NCBI GenBank assembly: GCA_036351435.1
Contig: JAZBPA010000129.1
Span: forward strand, 1-24,554
Source of the DNA: JAAUQA01 sp036351435
GTDB lineage: Bacteria > Pseudomonadota > Gammaproteobacteria > Competibacterales > Competibacteraceae
Reading direction: 5' to 3'
DNA length: 24,554 nucleotides
The notes beneath the pieces are model-generated. The model ran no database searches. It worked only from the letters and a program-made list of their open reading frames with translations, and was not told where the DNA came from. Numbering within the stretch: position 1 is the stretch's first letter; each line of letters starts with the position of its first letter. The position numbers and the translations under genes are program-made. This document shows, piece by piece, positions 1-7,797 of this stretch.

Positions 1-393
1 ATGTACGATGAGCGGCCAAAAACCGGCGCTGTAGTCCATCTGCATTCCACACACTCGGTCGCCGTGAGCTGCTTGCATGATATTGATCCGGCCAATGTTC
101 TGCCGCCGATTACCGCTTACTACGTGATGAAAATCGGCACCTTGCCATTGATTCCTTATTTCCCGCCGGGCGACATCAATTTAGCTAAAGCGGTACGAGA
201 AATGGCCTCGAAACATCACGCCGTACTGCTAGCCAATCATGGCCCGGTAGTGGCGGGCAAGTCGCTCCACGATGCTGTTTTTGCTATTGAAGAACTAGAA
301 GAAACCGCCAAGCTGTTTCTCATGCTACAGCAGCATAAGACCCGCTTCTTAACGCCGGAGCAAGTCGCTGATTTAAAAGTTCGCTTCGGTTAA
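1..393 (+). CDS. otnC: 3-oxo-tetronate 4-phosphate decarboxylase, class II aldolase family (5' truncated)
   Basis: C-terminal 130 residues of a class II aldolase/adducin-family protein; the gene enters from the left edge, so the ATG at base 1 is probably internal. Seen: a metal-binding HLHSTHS motif (fragment H13 and H15) and the LLANHGPVV segment with the third metal-ligand histidine (H80), followed by EELEETAKL. These blocks and their spacing match E. coli OtnC (YgbL) from memory. That protein is about 210 residues, so roughly 80 N-terminal residues are missing. Members of this group decarboxylate 3-dehydro-tetronate 4-phosphate in C4 acid-sugar catabolism, as cytosolic zinc enzymes. The kinase and dehydrogenase partners would lie to the left of the window. 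The next gene starts 23 bases downstream and is probably co-transcribed. L-fuculose-phosphate aldolase is a less likely alternative. Confidence 0.8.
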   Translation: MYDERPKTGAVVHLHSTHSVAVSCLHDIDPANVLPPITAYYVMKIGTLPLIPYFPPGDINLAKAVREMASKHHAVLLANHGPVVAGKSLHDAVFAIEELEETAKLFLMLQQHKTRFLTPEQVADLKVRFG

Positions 394-416
394 GGGCTGT
401 TTGGAAGGATTGTTCA

Positions 417-710
417 ATGTATGTCGTGACTGTTCATTTCACCTCTCATCCTGAGCACAGTGATGCGTTTATGCAGGCGATGCTTAAGCAGGCCAAAAAT
501 TCCCGAGAACGCGAAGCAGGGTGTATTCGCTTTGACGTTTGCCGCGATCCCAACGACGCAACGCGGATTTTCCTTTACGAAATCTACACTGATGAGGCCG
601 CGTTTCAGGAACACTTGAAAAGCGCCCATTTTCTCAGCTTCTCCGAGGAAACGGCAGCGTGGGTTGCGGACAAAGTGGTCGCTACTTGGAATCTGGCGTT
701 CACTGGATAA
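417..710 (+). CDS. antibiotic biosynthesis monooxygenase (ABM)-fold small protein
   Basis: A 97-residue protein with the ABM/dimeric alpha-beta barrel pattern. It starts with a strand (YVVTVHFTSHPEHSDAF), then a helix, then REAGCIRFDVCRDPND, FLYEIYTDEAAFQEHLKSAHF and a C-terminal helix. This is the arrangement of YgiN/LsrG-type proteins, where a histidine in the H-x-x-S/A-x-H-F segment lines a small-molecule pocket. GGAAGGA at 403-409 sits seven bases before the ATG and supports this start. Relatives include quinol monooxygenases and the autoinducer-2 phosphate isomerase LsrG; the sequence alone does not decide the substrate. Placement right after the otnC-like gene suggests a role in the same sugar-acid pathway, but that is inference. 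The family call is secure, the substrate unknown. Confidence 0.85.
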   Translation: MYVVTVHFTSHPEHSDAFMQAMLKQAKNSREREAGCIRFDVCRDPNDATRIFLYEIYTDEAAFQEHLKSAHFLSFSEETAAWVADKVVATWNLAFTG

Positions 711-720
711 ACCTTTAGTC

Positions 721-758
721 CTGTGAAACGCGTAACCCGTTGGGTATTGCGTTCACAG
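721..758. terminator. hairpin between convergent genes, possible bidirectional terminator
   Basis: CTGTGAA(A)CGC pairs with GCGTTCACAG (ten pairs, one bulged A), and an inner AACCC/GGGT stem caps it with a GTT loop. It lies between the ABM gene and the convergent Uma2 gene and covers the Uma2 stop codon. Neither side has a U-tract, so an intrinsic terminator is plausible but not proven; it may instead protect 3' ends. Confidence 0.45.
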
Positions 759-1301
759 CACGTCCTCATAGATCAACTCAATCGGTAGCTGTAAATCTAC
801 GGAACGCAGAGACACTTGATCACCCGCGCTGAGCGTCTCCAGCTCCCAGCCGTCAACGATCCGTCGGTAAATATTAACTTCGGGCCTTTCCTGAACCACC
901 AGCACGTATTCTTGCAGGCTGGTCAACGTCTGATAAGCGATGCGCTTTTCCAGTGTATCGGCGCGTTCTGTGGTCGGCGAGAGCACTTCGATAATCAAAG
1001 CGGGGCAGGTTTTATAGTAGGCTTCTGTGTCCCCGGGATCGCAGCAAACCATGATATCGGGGTAATAAAACGCTGTTTCGGTGCGGACCTTCATGACATT
1101 GATAAACACCCGGCAGGGTTTACCGCGCAAATGGGCGTGCAAGGCTGCAAAAAGATTGCCGGTGATCAAATTGTGCGGCTCGCTGGCACCGGTCATGGCA
1201 TAGACATAGCCAGCGACATACTCATGCTTGATATCGCTGTGCAATTCACCGTCGAGGTAATCCTGCGGACTCAACCACAGGGCTTTTCTTACACTGGCCA
1301 T
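753..1301 (-). CDS. Uma2-family (DUF820) PD-(D/E)XK nuclease-like protein
   Basis: A 182-residue protein of the Uma2/DUF820 family, which has a restriction-endonuclease-like fold. Seen in order: N-terminal HEYVAGYVYAMTGAS (the family's usual Y-x-x-G-x-x-x-x-M-x-G/P-A pattern), YYPDIMVCCD with the PD acidic residue, LIIEVLSPTTERADTLEKRIAY with the catalytic E and downstream K, and a C-terminal strand region. The family is normally 180-200 residues, so this copy is full length. Start supported by GGAG eight bases before the ATG. The family is expanded in cyanobacteria and some environmental proteobacteria; biological roles are largely unknown. It stands alone here with no toxin-antitoxin or transposase partner, opposite in strand to both neighbours. 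Active-site residues appear intact, but nuclease activity is inferred from the fold only. Confidence 0.9.
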   Translation of the reverse strand: MASVRKALWLSPQDYLDGELHSDIKHEYVAGYVYAMTGASEPHNLITGNLFAALHAHLRGKPCRVFINVMKVRTETAFYYPDIMVCCDPGDTEAYYKTCPALIIEVLSPTTERADTLEKRIAYQTLTSLQEYVLVVQERPEVNIYRRIVDGWELETLSAGDQVSLRSVDLQLPIELIYEDVL

Positions 1302-1604
1302 GACTCAATCTCCGGCCCAATCGAATACGTGCATGGTAACAAAATGCAACACAGTGTGATTCAGAACTGCCAGGATACGGTTTAACGTTCGGCCCATTGT
1401 CGCAACACCATACAAGCAATGGGATTGATCTATACTTGCATATCAGTGTTTCTAGAATTTCGGCGAGTAGGTATTGCTATTACTTTCGCCCAGACTGGGA
1501 ATAGCCGGTTTGGTGAAAAAATAGATACCTGTTCTCAGTATAACCCCCAGCCCTACAGTCAGTGAGATTTCTATATAAATTGTTGACAGCAGAGGATTTG
1601 ATCA
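1302..1604. other. intergenic region upstream of the caspase operon
   Basis: Divergent spacer between the Uma2 gene (minus) and the lipoprotein gene (plus). It contains a 7-bp inverted repeat CCCATTG/CAATGGG (1393-1399 and 1417-1423) and an AT-rich TATATAAAT at 1572-1580 that could be a -10 element for the operon. No good -35 lies at the right distance. AGAGGA at 1591-1596 is the ribosome binding site of the lipoprotein. No other gene is supported here. Confidence 0.5.
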
Positions 1605-2438
1605 ATGAGATTGGATCTTTCCAGTTTTGGCCGTGTTGTTGTATTGCTCGCACTACTTCTATTGGGAGGATGCGCACAAACGGATTTTTTAAATAACGCT
1701 TTTCTTCCAGGCTCTTCATCATTTCCTGGCAGCGATCCTAGCGATACCTGCAATAGCCAAGTGCAAGCTTTTCAGGGCGACGTTAGCTACTTTCAACAAC
1801 CTTTGTTTACCAAAGTTGCCGGGCAGAATGTAGGCGGCTTGATTGACGATTTGGGCAACATCGTCGGTGGTCTCGTGACTAACCCAGGCGGCAGCAGGCA
1901 CAGCAGTGCCCAACTCAAACAATCGATTGTCGATTTTGCTGGCGAAACCTTACGGGACACCACCAAAGGATACTTAACGAATCTGGCCCAGCAGACTGGC
2001 GAGAGCCCGCAAGGCATGTATAACCGAATCGACTCTGACGCCACATCCGATTCCGTGAGGCTGAATAATGTCAAAAGAAAAATAACCAATCTGGAAAGAT
2101 GCCGCCAAGGACAAGTCAGTGACATCAGCTCGCGACACCGACGGGGTCAGATCTCCGCCCGGGAAGCCAAACAGGAATATCAAGACGTACAAAATCTGGT
2201 CAGACGGGATAACCGCTTCATCGAAGAATTGGTGGGACAATCCGGTGAGCGTGTCGAGGTTTATGCCGAAGCTGATCAGTATGTCGCGAAGAAACGATCT
2301 CCGGCGCGCAAGAAGAAAAGCAGGCCATCAAAAGGGGTACGCCAAGCAAGCAAAGCGCAGAAGCAAGCCAAGACCGAACAGGCGAAGATGCAAAATCTGG
2401 ATAACGTCATTGAACGGCGCAAAACGGGTATTTCTTAG
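1605..2438 (+). CDS. outer-membrane-type lipoprotein with basic, coiled-coil-like tail, first gene of caspase cluster
   Basis: 277 residues of unrecognised family. Residues 1-22 form a lipoprotein signal peptide ending in the lipobox LLGGC, so C23 would be lipidated; position +2 is Ala, which favours the outer membrane. The middle (about 50-160) contains a Gly-rich stretch around VGGLIDDLGNIVGG and a helical segment. Residues about 160-225 look like an amphipathic helix or coiled coil rich in Arg, Glu and Gln. The last 50 residues are strongly Lys/Arg-rich, including ARKKKSRPSKGVR. Start supported by AGAGGA eight bases upstream. It lies 11 bases before the WD40-caspase gene and is the first gene of five in the same direction. 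I do not recognise a domain. A role as envelope anchor or as substrate of the adjoining basic-specificity caspases is a guess from position and composition. Confidence 0.75.
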   Translation: MRLDLSSFGRVVVLLALLLLGGCAQTDFLNNAFLPGSSSFPGSDPSDTCNSQVQAFQGDVSYFQQPLFTKVAGQNVGGLIDDLGNIVGGLVTNPGGSRHSSAQLKQSIVDFAGETLRDTTKGYLTNLAQQTGESPQGMYNRIDSDATSDSVRLNNVKRKITNLERCRQGQVSDISSRHRRGQISAREAKQEYQDVQNLVRRDNRFIEELVGQSGERVEVYAEADQYVAKKRSPARKKKSRPSKGVRQASKAQKQAKTEQAKMQNLDNVIERRKTGIS

Positions 2439-2449
2439 CCCACCCCAAC

Positions 2450-5383
2450 ATGGTTGATTCGATAATGCAACGTATTCGTTTCCTCCCGATCGGCTTGGTG
2501 CTTTTGCTACTCGGCTTGGCTAACTCATCCCAGGCAGCGGAAGCGCCGATTTTACAATTGGACCCTGGCGGGCACATGGCCACTATCAACGACATCGCGT
2601 TTACCCCCGATGGACGGCAATTAGTGTCCGCAGGCGACGACAAGGTCATTCGCGTTTGGGACATCGCCAGCGGCCAGACGGTGCACACGTTGCGCGGCGA
2701 AATCGGCTCCGGTAGCGTGGGACAAATTTACGCCATGGCCCTGTCACCCGACGGTCGCTGGTTGGCCGTAGGTGGCTGGATGGCACACTATACCGGCGAC
2801 AACCGTGAGGATGTCGGCGCTATCCGGTTGTACGACTTTGCCAGTGGCGAACTCGTCGCCCGACTCAAGGGACATGTGAATATCGCTGTGGCGCTGGCTT
2901 TCTCAGATGATGGGCGCTATCTGATTTCCGGCAGTCTCGATAAAACGGCCATTGTCTGGGGTCTTGCTCAACATCAACCGTTGCAAACCCTGCAAGGCCA
3001 TAAAGATGCGATCTATGCCGTTGCTTTTACGGCGAATGACCAGCGCGCAGTAACCGGCAGCGAGGACAGCGAGTTGCGGCTTTGGCAGCTAACGGATGGG
3101 AAATTACTCGGGATTCTGAAAGGGCATCAAGGTCCGGTGGAGGCGGTCGCTGTTTCCAGCCGTGGGATCATCGCTTCCAGTGGCAGCGACCGCACCATTC
3201 ACCTGTGGGACGATCGCACCGGCAAGCTCATCAAAACCTTGGCAAAGTCAAAGACCCGAGTCAGTAGCCTCAGTTTCAGTCCCGACGGCGGTTATTTACT
3301 CACTGGGGTAAGCGGCGGTGCGAATACCCACTGCCTGGTCTATCGGCTCGCTGACGGCAAGCAGATCGTCAGTTATCCGGGGCACGATAATGCGGTACTC
3401 GCAACCGCCGTTAGCCCTGATGGTCGCTGGGCAGCAACCGGCGGCGGTAGCCAGCAGGAGATACACCTTTGGTCGTTGACCGATGGCCGGCTGGAGAAAA
3501 AATTATCGGGAGTCGGCACCAGCATCTGGGCCGTAGGCTTTGCCGAAGATGGGCAGTGGCTGGCTTGGGGGAAATCCCAGACGAAACAACAACCACCCTT
3601 GGAGTACCAGATTCGCTTGCCGGGAGCAGGCGACATCCTGGGATCGCCTCATCCCGTAACTAAAACTCGACGCTTTATCAGAACCCGCACTCAACATGAT
3701 CAGTGGCAGCTACGCCCTAAAGCGGATAAAACCGGTGCCGTCACCCGCTTGGAAATTCGCAAGGGTAAAAAGGTAACCGCAGTTATCGAACGAGGTCCGG
3801 ACGACGGTTATCAACACCGCGCCTTTACCTTCGTTCCCGATGGCAAGCTCATCATCAGCGGCGGTGCCAACGGGATTCTCAGCGCCTATGATCTTCAGGG
3901 CACTAAATTGGGTGACTTTGTCGGCCATACCAGTGACATTTGGGCGCTGGCCGTGTCTCCGAACGGTAATTTGCTGGCGTCGGCCAGCGCCGATCAAACG
4001 CTGCGCTTGTGGGATATCGCACACCGTGAGTTGTTATTGAGCCTGTTCCACGGTGCCAATGGCGAGTGGGTTGCTTGGACACCGTCCGGCTATTACGGCG
4101 CTTCCGCGCGCGGCGATCAGTATATCGGTTGGCACCAAAACCGCGGTCTGGATAAGGCGGCAGACTATTTTCCGGTGGCGCGCTTCGCCGCTCAGCGATA
4201 CCGACCGGAGCTGGTTTCCGATACCGTGCAGTTCGGTTCCGAAACCGAGGCTTTGGCACGTTGGCAACAGGCGCGTATTAGTCAGGATACCCAAACTGTA
4301 CAAACCTTGATTGCGCAAGCGCCTCCGGCGCCAAAGTTGATCAAAGCGCCCCAAGGTACGGTAAGTCGCGCCGTACAAGCATTGACCGTCGGTCTCGACG
4401 AACGTGCCGAGACCCTATTGGTCAGCGTCAATGGCCGTCCGGCTCAGCAACAACGCGGATTGGTTCGGGTACAGGAAAAAAAGGTATTGACTCGGGCTGT
4501 GAATCTGCAACCGGGTTCGAATCGAATTGATTTACTAGCGCGTAATCGTTACGGCGATTCCCCAGTGGTGAGTCTGGATGTGACTTATCAGACAGAAGCT
4601 TCCACTGACAACAAACCCAATCAAGACTGGGCAAAACCCAGACTGTTTCTGTTAGCCATCGGGGTTTCCGAATACGCCAATCCAACGTTGAATCTAGGTT
4701 TCGCCGCCGCCGACGCCGAGGCCCTGGCGCGCCGTTTTCAACAGGAAGAGGGTGGCTTGTACGGGAAAGTCCAAGTGCAAACGTTGGTCAATCAGCAAGC
4801 GACCCGGGCAAATGTATTGGATAGCCTGGATTTCCTCAATCGGATGACCCAGGACGATCTTGCCATTTTGTTTATTGCGGGACACGGCGTTCAAGACGAG
4901 CGGGGAAGTTTTTATTTTCTGCCGCACGATGGACGCCCTGAACAGCTGCGCAGCAGTGCAATCAAGTGGTTGGATTTCCAGGAAGTAACCAGCAGCCTGC
5001 CGGGTAAGGTAATATTGCTCGCCGACACCTGTCACTCCGGCAGCATCTACGGTACCCGTGGGCGCCGCGCGGCGATGGACATGACCCGCCTGGCGCGGGA
5101 ATTTTCCGATGCGGGTAGCGGGGTTATCGTGTTCGCCAGCAGTCAGGGTAAGGAATATTCCGAAGAACATCCGGATTGGCGGCATGGCGCATTTACCAAA
5201 GCCATTTTAGACGGGCTCACCGGCAAGGCCGACTTCGTTCAGGATGGTGTGGTTCACCATTCGGAACTGGAAGTGTTCGTCAAACGCGGGGTGGTCGATC
5301 TCACTGAGGGTCGGCAACATCCAGTGACCATTCGCCCCGATGCCATTGCCGATTTCGCACTGGCCGCGGTGCAAAAAGGATGA
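2450..5383 (+). CDS. exported WD40-repeat caspase-like peptidase (C14 family)
   Basis: 977 residues. A signal peptide (hydrophobic run ending SSQAAEA) is followed by about ten WD40-like repeats (residues 40-560) with recurring endings such as VWDIASG, LYDFASG, LWQLTDG, LWSLTDG and LWDIAHR. The HGANGEWVAWTPSGYYGAS segment typical of bacterial WD40-caspases follows. A beta-sandwich-like linker (about 640-715) leads to a caspase/metacaspase domain from about 730. The catalytic dyad is visible: H812 in IAGHGV and C861 in ADTCHSGS; the Asp two residues before the Cys is the residue linked to Arg/Lys specificity in metacaspases. A degenerate EF-like loop occurs at 928-939. No clear Shine-Dalgarno precedes ATG 2450; ATG 2465 (M6), closer to the signal peptide, is an alternative. 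The 3' end overlaps the next gene by ATGA, indicating translational coupling. Location is predicted periplasmic. Substrate unknown. Confidence 0.92.
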   Translation: MVDSIMQRIRFLPIGLVLLLLGLANSSQAAEAPILQLDPGGHMATINDIAFTPDGRQLVSAGDDKVIRVWDIASGQTVHTLRGEIGSGSVGQIYAMALSPDGRWLAVGGWMAHYTGDNREDVGAIRLYDFASGELVARLKGHVNIAVALAFSDDGRYLISGSLDKTAIVWGLAQHQPLQTLQGHKDAIYAVAFTANDQRAVTGSEDSELRLWQLTDGKLLGILKGHQGPVEAVAVSSRGIIASSGSDRTIHLWDDRTGKLIKTLAKSKTRVSSLSFSPDGGYLLTGVSGGANTHCLVYRLADGKQIVSYPGHDNAVLATAVSPDGRWAATGGGSQQEIHLWSLTDGRLEKKLSGVGTSIWAVGFAEDGQWLAWGKSQTKQQPPLEYQIRLPGAGDILGSPHPVTKTRRFIRTRTQHDQWQLRPKADKTGAVTRLEIRKGKKVTAVIERGPDDGYQHRAFTFVPDGKLIISGGANGILSAYDLQGTKLGDFVGHTSDIWALAVSPNGNLLASASADQTLRLWDIAHRELLLSLFHGANGEWVAWTPSGYYGASARGDQYIGWHQNRGLDKAADYFPVARFAAQRYRPELVSDTVQFGSETEALARWQQARISQDTQTVQTLIAQAPPAPKLIKAPQGTVSRAVQALTVGLDERAETLLVSVNGRPAQQQRGLVRVQEKKVLTRAVNLQPGSNRIDLLARNRYGDSPVVSLDVTYQTEASTDNKPNQDWAKPRLFLLAIGVSEYANPTLNLGFAAADAEALARRFQQEEGGLYGKVQVQTLVNQQATRANVLDSLDFLNRMTQDDLAILFIAGHGVQDERGSFYFLPHDGRPEQLRSSAIKWLDFQEVTSSLPGKVILLADTCHSGSIYGTRGRRAAMDMTRLAREFSDAGSGVIVFASSQGKEYSEEHPDWRHGAFTKAILDGLTGKADFVQDGVVHHSELEVFVKRGVVDLTEGRQHPVTIRPDAIADFALAAVQKG

Positions 5384-6237
5384 TGAGGCACTTGGTTTAT
5401 AGGCGCTGGGTATTAGTCTTTGCCGGGCTAATCATCGGGCCGGCGCTGGCGACAGAGGACTGCGCAACGGGTGAATCGCTGTATCAACAAGCGGTGGAAA
5501 CCGTCGTGCCTCGCCAGCGCATAACCCTGTTGGAGCAGGCCATTGCACTGTGCCCCACTTTCACCGCCTGGTATACGGCGGGGCAGACCTATCTGGAGCT
5601 GCAACAACCGGATACTGCCTTGACAGCTTTCGAAACAGCAAGGCGGCTTGCCGAGGATGCGCATTATCAGGGATTGGCTCTGGGACGCGCGGGAGAAGCC
5701 TATTTGGCCCAGGGCGCTGAAGCGGAAGCAGTCGGCGCGGTGAACAGCGCTATAGAGCGTTTTACTGAGCGGCCACCACCCGATTGGCTAATCGAGTTAC
5801 GCCGGCAATTGGACAGAATGACCGCAGGACAAGTTATCCCCGCAGAACAGCTCAAAAAAACCCTGTCGCTCAGCCGCAGTTTCAGTTCGGTACCGAGCGT
5901 GCAGATTCGGGTGCAGTTCGCCTATGACAGTGCTGTTCTGGACGACGCCGGGCGCCTTCAAGTCAACGAGCTGGGCAAAGCCCTGGTGGATTTACAAGGC
6001 TCCGCCCGTCGCATTCAGGTTATCGGTCATACCGACATTCAGGGCTCAGAAAGCTATAACCAGCAATTATCCGAGCAACGCGCTAACACGGTGGCGATCG
6101 CATTAACCCGCTCGTTTCCTGCGCTGGCCGGACAACTGGCTACCTCAGGGCGGGGCGAAGCGGAACCGATTTATGAAGGCGACAGTGAAGAGGATCACTA
6201 TTTGAACCGCCGTGTGGAAGTTCAATTATTGCCTTGA
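5380..6237 (+). CDS. TPR-OmpA family peptidoglycan-binding protein
   Basis: 285 residues. Signal peptide about 1-24 (ends GPALA-TED). Residues 30-130 hold TPR-like helical pairs (for example WYTAGQTYLELQQPDTALTAFETA). From about 178 an OmpA C-terminal domain follows: VQFAYDSAVLDDAGRLQVNELG, then IGHTDIQGSESYNQQLSEQRA, then GRGEAEPIYEG and LNRRVEV. D219 and R234 stand 15 residues apart, as do the diaminopimelate-binding Asp and Arg of E. coli OmpA, so peptidoglycan binding is expected. The start codon overlaps the upstream stop in an ATGA, and a second ATG follows immediately at 5383. In this operon it could tether a complex to the cell wall through OmpA while the TPRs bind the WD40-caspase or the lipoprotein. 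That partnership is inferred from gene order only. Confidence 0.92.
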   Translation: MMRHLVYRRWVLVFAGLIIGPALATEDCATGESLYQQAVETVVPRQRITLLEQAIALCPTFTAWYTAGQTYLELQQPDTALTAFETARRLAEDAHYQGLALGRAGEAYLAQGAEAEAVGAVNSAIERFTERPPPDWLIELRRQLDRMTAGQVIPAEQLKKTLSLSRSFSSVPSVQIRVQFAYDSAVLDDAGRLQVNELGKALVDLQGSARRIQVIGHTDIQGSESYNQQLSEQRANTVAIALTRSFPALAGQLATSGRGEAEPIYEGDSEEDHYLNRRVEVQLLP

Positions 6238-6263
6238 GCATCGAATAACGAGGATTTTCGCCC

Positions 6264-7763
6264 ATGCCTATGGCTCGCTTACAACATGCTTTCGCTACAG
6301 TGCTTTATGCGCTCGGGTGTTATCTTGCGTCCGGGGTACTTCTGACCGCTCATGCCGAGGATCGGGCATTATTGATCGGGGTAGGTGACTACCACTATGC
6401 ATCAATCAAGGACCTGCCGGGAATCGATCTCGATATTCAGATGATGTCGGAAGTAGCGAAAATGATGAGGTTTGACACCATCAAAGTGTTACAGGATAAC
6501 GAGGCACGCTTGGCCAACGTCGAGAAAGAACTCACCACTGGCGTCATGCAGGGGCTTGCCCCGGAGGACCGGGTATTAATCTACTTCAGCGGGCACGGCA
6601 CTCGTGTCCAGGACAGTGACGGCGATGAACAGGACGGTATTGATGAAGTCCTCATGATGCACGATACCGCCCCGGTCCGGCAGGGTAACAAGACAATCTT
6701 GACCAATGCGTTGCTTGATGACCATTTCAACCGGTTACTGTCGCAATTGCCAAGCGCTAATAAACTGGTGTTGATTGATGCTTGCCACAGCGGAACCGCC
6801 ACTAAGTCGTTGCCTAATTTCACATCCGCGACGTGGGGCGATATCGAACCCCATGTCAAATTCTTCGCCTTCCCGGATATGCCCAACCTCTCCGTGGAGA
6901 CGTCGGAACAAGGGAAAGGTCCCAAACTACAGAGCAACTTACAAGGTTTCGCTATGTCGGAACAGAAGCAAGAACCTAAACTACAGGGCAATTTCCAAGA
7001 CTTTGTCACCTTGGCGGCTGCTCAGGATAATCAACGTTCCCTAGCTTCTCCCAATGGCAGTTTCTTCACGCTGGCGCTTTACAGTGTGCTTCGCGACGTA
7101 GCGCAGGAACAGCAAAATTCCGTGACAGCCGTAGGGTTGCGGGACGTCGTGGAAAGCATTCTCGCTAAAGCGATACCCGCATCCAATATGTTTAATCCCC
7201 AAGTCACCGGCAGAGCGGAGCTCATCCAAAGACCGCTACTAATCCAGCCCTTGCGCAACGGTTACGGACCACAATGGCAGGAGCTTGCCGGGCTGGTCAA
7301 GGAAGCAACGCCGCTGCCAATAGAGATCAATCAGAATCAATATGCGGGAGGGGATGTGCTAATCATCAGCGTTACAGTCCCGCAACCGGGTTACCTGAAT
7401 GTCATCCATGTTGACCCTAACGATGACACGACCATCTTGTTTCCCAACCAGTTCAACCCGGAGAATAAGGTATCTGCCGGCAAACTGGTGATTCCAACTG
7501 AGCAGATGACCTTTGACCTCAAAGCGCATCAACCGTATGGCCCTTCCTTGATTGCTGCAGTGGTGACCAATGAACGACTCAACCTATATCAAGCCGGGCA
7601 AGCCAATCGCGATAGCAAGGGCCGCATTACCGATCTGTTCAGTAAAATTCAGCCAGCCAACCTCAAAAGTCTAAGAAGCTTCAAGGTCGAGCAGCGACAA
7701 AATCCCTTTTTCGCAGCTGGAATGGTGGAGACGAAGGTATGTGCTCGGTTGAACAGCTGTTGA
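6264..7763 (+). CDS. exported caspase-like peptidase with C-terminal DUF4384 (copy 2)
   Basis: 499 residues. Signal peptide about 1-31 (ends LTAHA-EDRALLIG). The caspase domain covers about 32-330: RALLIGVGDY, YFSGHGT with H111, and LIDACHSGT with C174. Directly after the His motif comes DSDGDEQDGIDE (117-128), the acidic loop seen in calcium-dependent type I metacaspases. An 18-residue duplication lies just after the catalytic Cys. From about 355 to 440 a DUF4384 domain follows: GGDVLIISVTVPQPGYLNV, then DPNDDTTILFPNQ and a KLVIP strand. DUF4384 is a common beta-rich partner of bacterial caspases and envelope kinases. ACGAGGA (6248-6254) is nine bases before the ATG. It starts 26 bases after the OmpA gene and is followed 34 bases later by another caspase gene. 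Predicted periplasmic, Arg/Lys-directed; substrate unknown. Confidence 0.92.
   Translation: MPMARLQHAFATVLYALGCYLASGVLLTAHAEDRALLIGVGDYHYASIKDLPGIDLDIQMMSEVAKMMRFDTIKVLQDNEARLANVEKELTTGVMQGLAPEDRVLIYFSGHGTRVQDSDGDEQDGIDEVLMMHDTAPVRQGNKTILTNALLDDHFNRLLSQLPSANKLVLIDACHSGTATKSLPNFTSATWGDIEPHVKFFAFPDMPNLSVETSEQGKGPKLQSNLQGFAMSEQKQEPKLQGNFQDFVTLAAAQDNQRSLASPNGSFFTLALYSVLRDVAQEQQNSVTAVGLRDVVESILAKAIPASNMFNPQVTGRAELIQRPLLIQPLRNGYGPQWQELAGLVKEATPLPIEINQNQYAGGDVLIISVTVPQPGYLNVIHVDPNDDTTILFPNQFNPENKVSAGKLVIPTEQMTFDLKAHQPYGPSLIAAVVTNERLNLYQAGQANRDSKGRITDLFSKIQPANLKSLRSFKVEQRQNPFFAAGMVETKVCARLNSC
6903..7010 (+). repeat. 54-bp in-frame tandem duplication within caspase copy 2
   Basis: Two diverged copies, 6903-6956 and 6957-7010, encode SEQGKGPKLQSNLQGFAM and SEQKQEPKLQGNFQDFVT. 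The shared pattern SEQ-x-x-x-PKLQ-x-N-x-Q-x-F is clear in both DNA and protein. The insert lies between the catalytic Cys strand and the TLAAAQ strand, the place where metacaspases carry their processed linker. Confidence 0.8.
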
Positions 7764-7797
7764 GCGACAAGCTGAGGTTTGATGACCGCATCTTGTT

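Noticed and set aside
753..1301. Uma2-like gene as part of a mobile element
   Set aside because: No transposase, terminal inverted repeats or target-site duplications were seen around it.
816..1385. Long plus-strand open frame (189 codons) opposite the Uma2 gene
   Set aside because: It mirrors a well-recognised family on the minus strand, has no family features itself and no ribosome binding site.
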